Shown piece after piece: positions 1 to 7,873 of a stretch of 64,000 bases of DNA. The first letter of the stretch is position 1. Each line of letters opens with the position of its first letter. This DNA is from Lentisphaerota bacterium. Its GTDB lineage: Bacteria > Verrucomicrobiota > Lentisphaeria > Victivallales > Victivallaceae. The DNA lies in the NCBI GenBank assembly GCA_015061805.1, contig SUVV01000006.1:58471-122470 (forward strand). The letters are read 5' to 3'. The notes under the pieces were generated by a model. It saw nothing but the letters and a program-made list of their open reading frames with translations, was not told the DNA's origin and searched no databases. The position numbers and the translations under genes were made by a program.

Positions 1-1402
1 ACTGCCAATCCTTGAGCGCAAAACTTTTGACAGAACCGGCACGGGCAACTCCGGCATTGGCGACAAAGAGATCGATACCGCCGTAAACGGCAACCACATC
101 AGAAATCAATTTTTCGACCGATGCTTCATCGGCAACGTTGACGGCAAATCCGCGGGAACCTTTGCCGAGTTCAGCGGCGGCGCGGTTGGCGCCTTCAACA
201 TTGAGGTCGGCGACCGCCACGTCTGCACCCAGTGCCGCAAGTTCCTTGGCGATACCATAACCGAAACCCTGCGCGCCGCCGGTCACGACAGCGACCATAC
301 CGGTCAGGGGAGCGTTGGCTCCGGAAGCGACTTTGGCACGATAGGATTCGACCTCCCAGTTTTCGATAAATTCTCTCTGGGCATCGGAAAGATAATGGAT
401 GCCGCCGAATGCTTTGGCGATCTGTTCGATACGGGCGCCGTTTTCAGCAAGCTGGCGAACCGTTTCTGCAGCGGCAAGATTCTTGCCGGAGAAAAAGACC
501 GCTTTACCGGTTATCTCGACCATGCGCGGAGCGTAATTGCGTTCTTTTTTGAAGTTTTCGATCAATTCCGGAGTAAGCGTTTCAGTTTTGATACCGAAAG
601 CCTTGGCATAAACCAGATGATCGGGAGTCAAAGGACCGCCGGGGATGGAGAATGCTCCACTGGAAGCGATCGTCATGCAGCGTTCTTCTGAAGCATTACG
701 CAGATGACCGCGAAGTTCAGGAGCAATTTCCATGACCGCCGCCGGGGCGGCGTTTCCGGGAGAGGCGAAGGTGGTATCCACGCCTTTTTCAGCACAGAAT
801 TTGGCAAGTTTATCCATGATTTCAGCGTAGATCGCATCCATCTCTTCAGCGCTGTCCGCACCGACAAACACGCCGTGATTCTGCAAAAAGATCACCTGCG
901 GATCACAGTTTTTCGCCTTACGGTAGACTTCACAGCAGTCAAAGACCACCTTGGCAAGGATGAAGCCGGGGTCGCAGTAATCGACCCACAACGCATCAGG
1001 GAAAAGTCCGGCACAGATATCTTTACCATTCTGACCGCAGGTCATACCGTTGACCAGCGCCGGGTGAGTATGCACAACATATTTGAACGGCATGATTTCG
1101 TGCATGGGCGCCTCGACCGACGGGCGGCGGCCTTCGGTTTCGCAGGCGAAGTCCATGAGTTTCTTGACTTTGGCTTCGCGCTCTCCGGCGGAAGCAAAAT
1201 CTTTCAACTCAAAACAGGAACGGACTATCGCCCGATCCATTTTCACAAAATCCGCTTCTTTGATCGCAGCAAGCGAAACTCCGCTGGGCTTCACATAGAG
1301 AAATTTTTCATCTTTGTATGAGGTGTTTCCGCCTCCGGCGAGCACATAATCGATGTTGCTGCCGTAACGATTGGACATTTCTGCAATTATTTCAAGTGAC
1401 AT
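1..1402 (-). CDS. Bifunctional class II aldolase / short-chain dehydrogenase, rhamnulose-1-phosphate aldolase type (3' end beyond window)
   Basis: I translated this gene by hand because it runs off the left edge. It starts at the ATG at 1402 (MSLEIIAEMSNRYG). The first ~390 residues form a class II aldolase/adducin domain, with an AGGGNTS substrate-loop motif near the start, a metal-binding HTHP and a later QNHG. A linker follows, then a Rossmann domain with the SDR signature TGGAQGFGYG and a VANAGVAR motif. The SDR YxxxK site lies outside the window. This architecture is the fused RhaD-like aldolase plus lactaldehyde/alcohol dehydrogenase, which cleaves rhamnulose-1-phosphate to DHAP and lactaldehyde. 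No rhamnose isomerase or kinase is visible, so the exact substrate (rhamnulose, fuculose or a related sugar) is inferred. The family assignment is firm. Confidence 0.85.
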   Translation of the reverse strand, partial: MSLEIIAEMSNRYGSNIDYVLAGGGNTSYKDEKFLYVKPSGVSLAAIKEADFVKMDRAIVRSCFELKDFASAGEREAKVKKLMDFACETEGRRPSVEAPMHEIMPFKYVVHTHPALVNGMTCGQNGKDICAGLFPDALWVDYCDPGFILAKVVFDCCEVYRKAKNCDPQVIFLQNHGVFVGADSAEEMDAIYAEIMDKLAKFCAEKGVDTTFASPGNAAPAAVMEIAPELRGHLRNASEERCMTIASSGAFSIPGGPLTPDHLVYAKAFGIKTETLTPELIENFKKERNYAPRMVEITGKAVFFSGKNLAAAETVRQLAENGARIEQIAKAFGGIHYLSDAQREFIENWEVESYRAKVASGANAPLTGMVAVVTGGAQGFGYGIAKELAALGADVAVADLNVEGANRAAAELGKGSRGFAVNVADEASVEKLISDVVAVYGGIDLFVANAGVARAGSVKSFALKDWQ

Positions 1403-1478
1403 TTGAGACCTCAGTAATATTGATATTTTTCTACACTTAATATAAGATACCACCGGAGTCGCAAACTTTCAAGGGGAA

Positions 1479-2384
1479 TCAGCCGATGATTTTACCGAAA
1501 CTGAAGCACGCAATGCCGCCGATCATCAATAACGCGGCGATCGCACGCCTTATCCATGTCATCAGAGAGGCTTTATGTTCCATGACCTGCCATCCGAAAT
1601 GACAGGCAAGACAACCGAGCAAAACCGAAAAAATACACCGGCTGGACTGGATGACATTGCCGAAAACCGGACGCAATATCCCGAAACAGATCAGCAGACT
1701 GATTTGAGAAATCAGCCACAGCGCGGCAAAGGGAAGTGCATCCCGGAGCATTTTCCAACTTACCCTGACTTTGAAGAGGAACGGGAGAGAAAATATTCCC
1801 AAAGTAACGTAGCACAACAGCGTAACCGCGATTCCGGCAAATACGATATCTCCGTTGTCAGCGACCAAAACCATATTGGTTTCTGTAATATCAGTCACCG
1901 AAAAGGCGATCAGCGTTATGATCAGTGCAACAATTCCCTTGAATGACAACTGCACCGCACCGCTCCAGTTCATAACAAAGGCAGCGGCCACACTCAATCC
2001 GACTCCGCAAATCTGAAGCCAATTCAACGGATTGCCATAGCCGCAACACCAGATCAGCGCCAGCACGACGATCTTCAATCCGAGCAGAGAAGCAAGTCGG
2101 CTGGATTCAATATGTTTCTGGGTGAAAAAAAATCCCCCCTGCCCCAAGGTAAAGGTGATGATCCACAATCCGAGAAACAGATAACTCCCGGAATTTCCGC
2201 TGAAAAGTTTGACGGGAAAGAAAAACGGCAGCAGCACCGCACTTGCACCTCCCATGATCAAATGGGAGGAAATCAACAATTTCAATGCCGAATCATGACG
2301 GCGGATAAACCAGGCACTGGCAAGGTAGGAAAACGACTGCAATACCGCAGTGATCACCCCCAGCAACATTCCCTGAAACAACAT
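1479..2384 (-). CDS. DMT-superfamily (EamA-like) membrane transporter
   Basis: This 301-residue protein is almost entirely hydrophobic and has about ten predicted transmembrane helices in two repeats, the usual layout and length of EamA/DMT exporters. Charged residues sit mainly in short loops (for example RRHDSALK after helix 1). It lies 15 bp downstream of a small membrane protein and a CorA-like gene on the same strand, so the three may be co-transcribed. The substrate cannot be told from sequence; DMT members move sugars, amino acids or metabolites. A second DMT-type gene lies at about 27.6 kb, but the two are not obvious recent duplicates. Confidence 0.75.
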   Translation of the reverse strand: MLFQGMLLGVITAVLQSFSYLASAWFIRRHDSALKLLISSHLIMGGASAVLLPFFFPVKLFSGNSGSYLFLGLWIITFTLGQGGFFFTQKHIESSRLASLLGLKIVVLALIWCCGYGNPLNWLQICGVGLSVAAAFVMNWSGAVQLSFKGIVALIITLIAFSVTDITETNMVLVADNGDIVFAGIAVTLLCYVTLGIFSLPFLFKVRVSWKMLRDALPFAALWLISQISLLICFGILRPVFGNVIQSSRCIFSVLLGCLACHFGWQVMEHKASLMTWIRRAIAALLMIGGIACFSFGKIIG

Positions 2385-2399
2385 ACACTCAACCTTTGC

Positions 2400-2939
2400 T
2401 CAACGCGGTTCGCCCGAAGTTCCGACCACCGCATTTTTCACGCCGAGATGACGGTTAAAAGAGGAAAATCCCCCGTTGCGCCACAGCCACAACGCAGCAC
2501 AGCATCCCAGTTGAAACACTCCCCACGCCACAATTATCAACACGAAGGTACGGGCGGCATTGATATAGGAAACACCTTTATCCCTGCCGCGCATGCGGAT
2601 GATCAGCCAGACGACAACACCGAGCAACAGATCGCAAATACCCAGCAGTTCGGCTTCGAAACCGGAAAAAATCCAGTTGAATCCGCCGAGGCAGTTGACC
2701 AAACTCAGCAATTCAAGTATCAAATACGCCGGAACCAGCAAAAAAGTCAGGGCAAAACCGTGCAAATTGGAACTGCCAAGATCATAATCACCACTTCTTC
2801 CGACAATTACCGCCAGAATCACTACAAGAAAATATCCCAACATTGCCAAATCCAATTTCCGCAATGCCGCCCGGATTTTTTCTTTGACCCGGCGAACCGG
2901 CAGTCCGATCAGATTTTTCTTTTTCTTTGCCATATTCAC
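2400..2939 (-). CDS. Small integral membrane protein, unknown function
   Basis: The product has 179 residues, with a basic N-terminus (MAKKKKN) followed by about four predicted membrane segments. I do not recognise a family. The start overlaps the stop of the CorA-like gene by 4 bp (ATGA), which argues for translational coupling and perhaps a shared role in ion transport or the envelope. A start three residues from the first Met (at MAKKKK) is equally possible. Confidence 0.6.
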   Translation of the reverse strand: MNMAKKKKNLIGLPVRRVKEKIRAALRKLDLAMLGYFLVVILAVIVGRSGDYDLGSSNLHGFALTFLLVPAYLILELLSLVNCLGGFNWIFSGFEAELLGICDLLLGVVVWLIIRMRGRDKGVSYINAARTFVLIIVAWGVFQLGCCAALWLWRNGGFSSFNRHLGVKNAVVGTSGEPR

Positions 2940-3886
2940 CGTCTCCTTGAATTACGGGGAGCGCCGATACCGCGCACCAGCAGATAGGTGACGAAACCGA
3001 TCACAACCATGAATACCGCCAGAGCAGAATAAGCATGCGGCCACCAGATGCCTTCAGTCATCATGGTGAATTCAGACATACCGCCCAAACCGGTGATCAC
3101 CGTAAGCGGCATAAAAACGATATTGATGATCGCCAGATACTTCATGATGACCGCCATATTGTTGCTGGCGACCGAGGTTCTGGCATCGGACATATTTTTC
3201 AGAGTTGCAGCATAGATCCGGGCAAGGTTATCGCACTGTTTGTTTTCAATGGAAATATCCTCAAGGAATTCCCGTTCTGCCTCCTTGAAGCCGATCCGTT
3301 CAGATGCCGAACGGAGTTTACCCATCAGCAGCATATTGGCGCCAACGGCGGATTCATAGTAGGTAAGACTCTTCAACAGAGCGAACATATTGACCAGACT
3401 CTTGTTGGTAATGGCATATTCGATTTTCTTTTCGATCTGTTCAGAGATCGTCCGGATTATCCGCAAGTGCTGGAGGAAGTGCCGCGTGGACTGGTGAAGC
3501 AGACGCAGCAGAATTCCCGGAATACTGTTGCCGCGCAGCGGCATTCTGCCATGCTCAAACAGCGGCATATCTTCGATTTGAACGATGATGATCCGGTCGG
3601 AAAACAAAAATGCACCGACCGAAGATACCCGGAACTCCATCCGGCGATCCATGCCGACATCCCGGGGACACTTCATAATGACCGCGACGTGCGTATCCTC
3701 AAATTCGACACGGCTGATCTCATCCTCATCCAATGCCGAAGCCAGAGTATGACCGTCGATTCCGCATTTTTCAACGAGATAGGATTTTTCTTCATCGGAC
3801 GGTTCGCTGTAGACCTGAATCAAACCGGATTCGCCATCCGGGCAACGCACAATGCGACCGTCAACAAGATTATAACATTTCAACAT
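2936..3886 (-). CDS. CorA-like divalent cation channel
   Basis: The 316-residue length and layout match the CorA family: a soluble alpha/beta domain of ~200 residues, a long helical region, and two C-terminal membrane helices ending in a basic tail. CorA proteins are pentameric Mg2+/Co2+ channels of the inner membrane. The pore-loop motif, normally GMN at the end of TM1, reads GGMSEF here, so the selectivity Asn is replaced by Ser. GGMSEF-type loops occur in a CorA subfamily as far as I recall, so this is a variant rather than a broken gene. The ion is inferred. A long structured leader precedes the gene. Confidence 0.8.
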   Translation of the reverse strand: MLKCYNLVDGRIVRCPDGESGLIQVYSEPSDEEKSYLVEKCGIDGHTLASALDEDEISRVEFEDTHVAVIMKCPRDVGMDRRMEFRVSSVGAFLFSDRIIIVQIEDMPLFEHGRMPLRGNSIPGILLRLLHQSTRHFLQHLRIIRTISEQIEKKIEYAITNKSLVNMFALLKSLTYYESAVGANMLLMGKLRSASERIGFKEAEREFLEDISIENKQCDNLARIYAATLKNMSDARTSVASNNMAVIMKYLAIINIVFMPLTVITGLGGMSEFTMMTEGIWWPHAYSALAVFMVVIGFVTYLLVRGIGAPRNSRRR

Positions 3887-4083
3887 CGGTGTATCTCCCC
3901 TGAATAAAAATTTTCAGTACAGGGTGACTCGACACCGGCGGCTGACCGTATCGGGAACGGAGTTTTTCTGTCAGCAGAAAAGTGCGGCAGAAAAATTCTC
4001 ACCGTTTCCGGCACAGCACCGTCGGGGTCCGGGGTCGTCTGTATTGCTCATTTTCCGCCTTTTCTTTTTGGATGGTTAATATA
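3887..4083 (-). promoter_or_regulatory. Structured 5' leader and -10 element of the CorA-like gene
   Basis: No gene fits here. On the minus strand a TATATT hexamer at 4078-4083 could be a -10, which would give a leader of about 185 nt. The leader holds several inverted repeats: 3952-3960 with 4002-4010; the short GGTG/CACC hairpin at 3923-3936; and the element at 3963-3970, which can pair with either 3975-3981 or 3988-3995. Two alternative pairings of one segment are what a switch would show, but I could not match it to M-box, mgtA or another known class. No good -35 was found. Confidence 0.4.
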
Positions 4084-4164
4084 GTCTGCTTTGCGGAAGA
4101 GATTTTCCGCTTTCTTAAAAAATAGCATTCAAAAAAATTTTTTCAACCCTTGACTCTTGAAAAT

Positions 4165-4193
4165 TTGCATTTTTATTGATTTGAGGGTATAGT
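4165..4193 (+). promoter_or_regulatory. Sigma-70-type promoter of mcsA-mcsB
   Basis: TTGCAT at 4165-4170 and TATAGT at 4188-4193 are separated by 17 bp, 34 bp ahead of the chosen mcsA start. The long ORF frame opens at 4198, about where transcription should begin, which supports the internal ATG at 4228. No CtsR-like operator was recognised. Confidence 0.6.
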
Positions 4194-4227
4194 AATAGTG
4201 AAATTATATTTCAGGAGATTCAAAAAC

Positions 4228-4761
4228 ATGCTTTGTGATGTCTGTAAAAAAAATGAGGCAACAGTCCATATAAAGGAGTTTCACAACGGACAGTGTGAAA
4301 CCCATCACCTGTGCGCGGAATGCGCCGGAAAAAAAGAGGAAAACGGTGACTTCGGTTCCCTCGGATTCAAGTTGTCAGAAATCCTTTTCAGCAATATCAT
4401 GCCGGGCAAAAAAACGGCGGCTGCCGCAGAAGAAGAAAATTCCGCCCCCGATACCGTATGCCCGGTCTGCGCCTGGGACAGCGAAAAAATCCGTAAAAGC
4501 GGCGGTAAAGTCGGCTGCCCGGAGTGTTACAAGGTCTTTGAAACCATGCTCGCTGAAGCATTTTCCAAAATCCAGCGCGGTTCCGTTCACCTCGGCAAGC
4601 ATCCGGCCCGGAAAAACGGCGATGATTCCGGACAACTCCGGCAGGAACTCAAACGTCTGCAAACTCAGCTTGCCGATCTGGTCGCCAGCGAAGAGTATGA
4701 AAAAGCCGCCGTTTGCCGCGACCGCATAAACGCTCTCCGGCAACAGTTGGAGGAACGCTGA
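4228..4761 (+). CDS. mcsA: McsA-like zinc-finger/UVR-motif protein, activator of McsB
   Basis: The start is the ATG at 4228, with GGAG ten bases upstream; this gives 177 residues beginning MLCDVCKKNEA. Four CxxC pairs are visible (CDVC, CAEC, CPVC, CPEC), as in McsA, followed by a C-terminal UvrB/UvrC-type coiled motif (EEYEKAAVCRDRI). In Firmicutes McsA binds zinc and is needed for McsB arginine-kinase activity. mcsB starts 2 bp after its stop. No ctsR or clpC lies alongside, so only half of the Firmicutes-type operon is here. Identification rests on motif order and on the adjacent mcsB. Confidence 0.85.
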   Translation: MLCDVCKKNEATVHIKEFHNGQCETHHLCAECAGKKEENGDFGSLGFKLSEILFSNIMPGKKTAAAAEEENSAPDTVCPVCAWDSEKIRKSGGKVGCPECYKVFETMLAEAFSKIQRGSVHLGKHPARKNGDDSGQLRQELKRLQTQLADLVASEEYEKAAVCRDRINALRQQLEER

Positions 4762-4763
4762 AA

Positions 4764-5828
4764 ATGGATGACATCAAACGTTTTCTTGATCGTCCGGTAA
4801 GTTTTCTGGATGATACCGGTCCGGCTGCCGACATTGCGATATCCACCCGGGTAAGACTTGCCCGCAATCTTGCCGGATTCCCCTTCCCCAACGCCGCTTC
4901 CGCTGAAGAAAAACAGCAGATCTGTGATCTGATAACTTCGGCAGTCCGCGACTCCCGCGTTCTTGACTTCGACGGGGAACACAATGAATTTTCTCCGGGA
5001 GAACTTGATGACACCGGACGACAGCTTCTGGTCGAACGGCGCCTTGCCAGTAAAGAATTTGTTTCCTCACCATTCGACGGCAAAAGATTGATGGTGTGTC
5101 CGCTCGAACGTTGCTCCATCATGATCAATGAAGAAGACCAGATCCGGATGCAGTCGATCCGCCCCGGATTTCAACTGCAGGAAGTTTTCCGGGAGATCAA
5201 CCGGATCGATGACGAATTGAGCTGCAAACTTGATTACGCTTTTGATGAACAACTCGGATTCCTGACCAGTTGTCCGACCAATGTCGGAACCGGGATGCGG
5301 GCATCGGTGATGCTTCACCTGCCGGGACTGGTGATCACCGGACAGATCGCGCCGACCATTCAGGGAATCTCAAAACTCAACCTCGCGGTAAGAGGAATTT
5401 TTGGAGAGGGCTCTGACTACCGGGGCAATCTCTTTCAGATTTCCAACCAATCCACCCTCGGAGAGAGCGAAGAAAACATCCTTTCCACCCTCTCCGCGGT
5501 GATCGAACAGCTGGTATTTCATGAAAAACGCGCCCGCCAGACTATGCTCAAAGATGACCGTTACGGCGTTCTGGATTACATCGGACGCTCGTATGGAATC
5601 CTGCGCCACTGCTACAAAATATCCGGAGAAGAGGCTCTGAAATCGCTTTCAGGAGTCCGGCTCGGCGTTGATCTCGGACTTTTCAACTCCGTCGATATCA
5701 GCAAGGTCAACGAACTTTTCATTGCAACCGGCTCCGCCCACTTGCAGGCCAATGCCGGGATCGACCTCTCAAGTGATGAACGGGATATCCGCCGCGCTCA
5801 ACTCTGCAGAGAAAAATTAAAATTTTAA
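4764..5828 (+). CDS. mcsB: Protein-arginine kinase McsB
   Basis: The start is the ATG at 4764, with GGAGG ten bases upstream, giving 354 residues, the usual McsB length. Phosphagen-kinase motifs are intact: ISTRVRLARN near the N-terminus, the INEEDQIR loop with the catalytic acid, and SCPTNVGTGMRASVM with the conserved Cys. The C-terminus carries RDIRRA (residues 340-345), matching the RDxxRA allosteric phospho-arginine pocket of McsB rather than metabolic arginine kinases. McsB phosphorylates arginines on client proteins and in Firmicutes marks them for ClpCP. Targets in this organism are unknown. Confidence 0.92.
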   Translation: MDDIKRFLDRPVSFLDDTGPAADIAISTRVRLARNLAGFPFPNAASAEEKQQICDLITSAVRDSRVLDFDGEHNEFSPGELDDTGRQLLVERRLASKEFVSSPFDGKRLMVCPLERCSIMINEEDQIRMQSIRPGFQLQEVFREINRIDDELSCKLDYAFDEQLGFLTSCPTNVGTGMRASVMLHLPGLVITGQIAPTIQGISKLNLAVRGIFGEGSDYRGNLFQISNQSTLGESEENILSTLSAVIEQLVFHEKRARQTMLKDDRYGVLDYIGRSYGILRHCYKISGEEALKSLSGVRLGVDLGLFNSVDISKVNELFIATGSAHLQANAGIDLSSDERDIRRAQLCREKLKF

Positions 5829-5853
5829 TCCAACGTTGTTGCAAAAACAGCCT

Positions 5854-5889
5854 CGCAGGGAAACTCTTTTTTGAAAAGTTTTCCCTGCG
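5854..5889. terminator. Hairpin between the convergent mcsB and antiporter genes
   Basis: A 10-bp perfect stem (CGCAGGGAAA, 5854-5863, with TTTCCCTGCG, 5880-5889) lies 25 bp past the mcsB stop and 28 bp past the stop of the converging gene. On the minus strand it is followed after seven bases by a T5 run. No strong T-run follows on the plus strand, so it may be a modest or bidirectional terminator. Confidence 0.5.
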
Positions 5890-5917
5890 CCTGAGCAATC
5901 TCCCATTGCCGGATTTA

Positions 5918-7270
5918 TCAGAGTATCATACCGGCGATCCAGCCGAATATCAGCAATGGAATATTGAAGTGGATAAATGTCGGTATTGTTGAATCGTAGA
6001 TATGATCGTGCTGTCCATCGGCATTCAAACCGGCGGTGGGGCCCAGCACCGATTCAGACACCGGAGAACCGGCATCGCCCAGAGCGCCAGCCACGCCGAC
6101 GATCGCCACCGTCGCCAGCGGAGATATTCCCAACTTCACGCACAGCGGCACATAGATCGCCGCAATAAGCGGCACGGTGGAAAACGATGAACCGATCCCC
6201 ATCGTAATCACCAATCCGATAAAGAGCATGATAAACACCGCCAATCCCCGACGGTCGCCGATTCCATCGGCAGTAAGTTTCACCAGCGTATCCACGCCGC
6301 CGGTAAATTTCATAACCTCCGCAAATCCGCTGGCTGCAATCATCACAATACCGATGCCGCCCATCAGATACACTCCTTTGGTAAAAACATCCTGCGTTCC
6401 GCGCAGGGTGATAACTCCGGAAATCACAAACACTGCGATACCCGCCAGCGCCGCCACGATAAGCGAATCCATAAAAATCTGACCGGCAAGAGCCACCGCA
6501 ATCGCGACGAAACCGGTTATAACTTTGATCGGTTTGATTTCCACCGCAGTATCAGCTGCCATAACCGGCAGTTCCTTGTAGTCACGCGGCTTGCGGTAAG
6601 AGAAGAAAACCGCGATAAGCACGCCTGTAATCATACCGATCGCAGGGATAAACATCGCCTTCGGAGCCATATCGGCAGTAACATTCAACCCGAACTGATT
6701 GATATTTTTTATCAGAATTTCATTGAGGTATATCCGCCCGAAGCCGAAAGGCATCACCATATAAGGTGTGATCAACCCGAAAGTCAGAATACACGCCACC
6801 ATCCGCCGGTCAAGCCGGATCTTCTGAAAAACTCCCAACAGCGGCGGTATCAGTACCGGAATAAAAGCGATATGCACTGGAATAAGATTCTGGGACGATA
6901 TCGACGCCAGCGCCAAAATCACCAACAGAACATATTTGAACGCCAGAAGTTTGGCAGGTGTCAAATTGCGGTTCAGTTTTTTGAACAGCTGCTGTGCCAG
7001 CAATTCGGTGACCCCGGAACGGGATATGGCTATTGAAAAAGCCCCAAGCATCGCATAGTTGAATGCCAGTTGCGCACCGCTTGCCAGCCCCTTGCTGAAT
7101 GCCTCCATGGTTCCCGGCAGCAGATTTTCCCTGCCGGGCAATCCGGCAACAAATCCGCCGAACAGAGAAGATACAATCAACGCAAATACCACATTCAAAC
7201 GCAATGCGGAGAGAATCAGCAGCAAAACAACTGCCAGAACAACGGGATTGAGGAGAAATTCCAGAAACAT
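5918..7270 (-). CDS. Na+/H+ antiporter family membrane protein (YuiF/NhaC-like)
   Basis: This 450-residue protein has about eleven hydrophobic segments. It resembles the family that includes B. subtilis YuiF: the N-terminus has alternating membrane helices (ALRLNVVFALIVSSLFGGF), and the second half contains GIGSSFSTVPLIAAIYVPL and the late GALGDAGSPVSES motif typical of this transporter group. Members are annotated as Na+/H+ antiporters or amino-acid/organic-acid exchangers, so the substrate is uncertain. The start has AAGGA at good spacing. It stands alone between convergent mcsB and the lipoprotein-dnaG pair. Confidence 0.7.
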   Translation of the reverse strand: MFLEFLLNPVVLAVVLLLILSALRLNVVFALIVSSLFGGFVAGLPGRENLLPGTMEAFSKGLASGAQLAFNYAMLGAFSIAISRSGVTELLAQQLFKKLNRNLTPAKLLAFKYVLLVILALASISSQNLIPVHIAFIPVLIPPLLGVFQKIRLDRRMVACILTFGLITPYMVMPFGFGRIYLNEILIKNINQFGLNVTADMAPKAMFIPAIGMITGVLIAVFFSYRKPRDYKELPVMAADTAVEIKPIKVITGFVAIAVALAGQIFMDSLIVAALAGIAVFVISGVITLRGTQDVFTKGVYLMGGIGIVMIAASGFAEVMKFTGGVDTLVKLTADGIGDRRGLAVFIMLFIGLVITMGIGSSFSTVPLIAAIYVPLCVKLGISPLATVAIVGVAGALGDAGSPVSESVLGPTAGLNADGQHDHIYDSTIPTFIHFNIPLLIFGWIAGMIL

Positions 7271-7306
7271 GATCTATCCTTAACTTTTATTGAAGACATA
7301 CTGTTT

Positions 7307-7873
7307 TCAGCGCCTCACATTGGAGGTGACTCTGATCAGCATCGTCTTGCTCGCCAAACTCAGCGATTCCAAAGTCAACTCCGCCCGGACAAAGTACAAC
7401 CGTTCCTGACCGGGAGGGATCATCATCTTTTCCACAAAATCCAGATTTTTGCTGACCAACGCCTGATTGCCCGGCAACAACGTTATCGGGTAATGCATCA
7501 TCGGCTTTTTGAAATCAAACGTCAACTGTACCCACTTGCGTTCATCCGGTTCAAACGCGCCCGGCTGAGCGGGCTGGACAAACAAACCGATATTGTCCGG
7601 CTCATGTGAGAGCCACTCCGGAATACTGACCCTTTTGACGCCGTTATTGGCAAGAGCAAAAGTCAGACTTGCCGGACGTCCCGCCTGAAATTCATTGCGC
7701 CCGAAAAACTTCAATTCCAATCCATCCGGCTTGACCGGAGCATACTTGACTTTGCCATGCGGTACTCCGAAAGTCAATCTGGGGCGGGCAGGTTTCTGCT
7801 CCGGAACAGATGAGCATCCGGCGAAGCACAAAACAGTTCCGGCGATAAGTGTCAGCGGCAGTAATTTTTTCAT
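7307..7873 (-). CDS. Small lipoprotein of unknown function
   Basis: The 188-residue product starts with a short basic-hydrophobic signal and a lipobox (CFAGC, then SS), so it should be lipid-anchored. The mature part looks like a single beta-rich domain; I recognise no catalytic motif. Ser follows the lipobox Cys, which by the usual rule would favour outer-membrane sorting. Its start overlaps the dnaG stop by 4 bp (ATGA), so it is probably translated from the dnaG message, although a functional link to primase is not expected. Confidence 0.65.
   Translation of the reverse strand: MKKLLPLTLIAGTVLCFAGCSSVPEQKPARPRLTFGVPHGKVKYAPVKPDGLELKFFGRNEFQAGRPASLTFALANNGVKRVSIPEWLSHEPDNIGLFVQPAQPGAFEPDERKWVQLTFDFKKPMMHYPITLLPGNQALVSKNLDFVEKMMIPPGQERLYFVRAELTLESLSLASKTMLIRVTSNVRR

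Noticed and set aside
704..1321. Long plus-strand ORF opposite the aldolase/SDR gene
   Set aside because: It lies entirely within the minus-strand gene, whose translation matches known domains. The ORF itself matches nothing and reflects the coding bias of the other strand.
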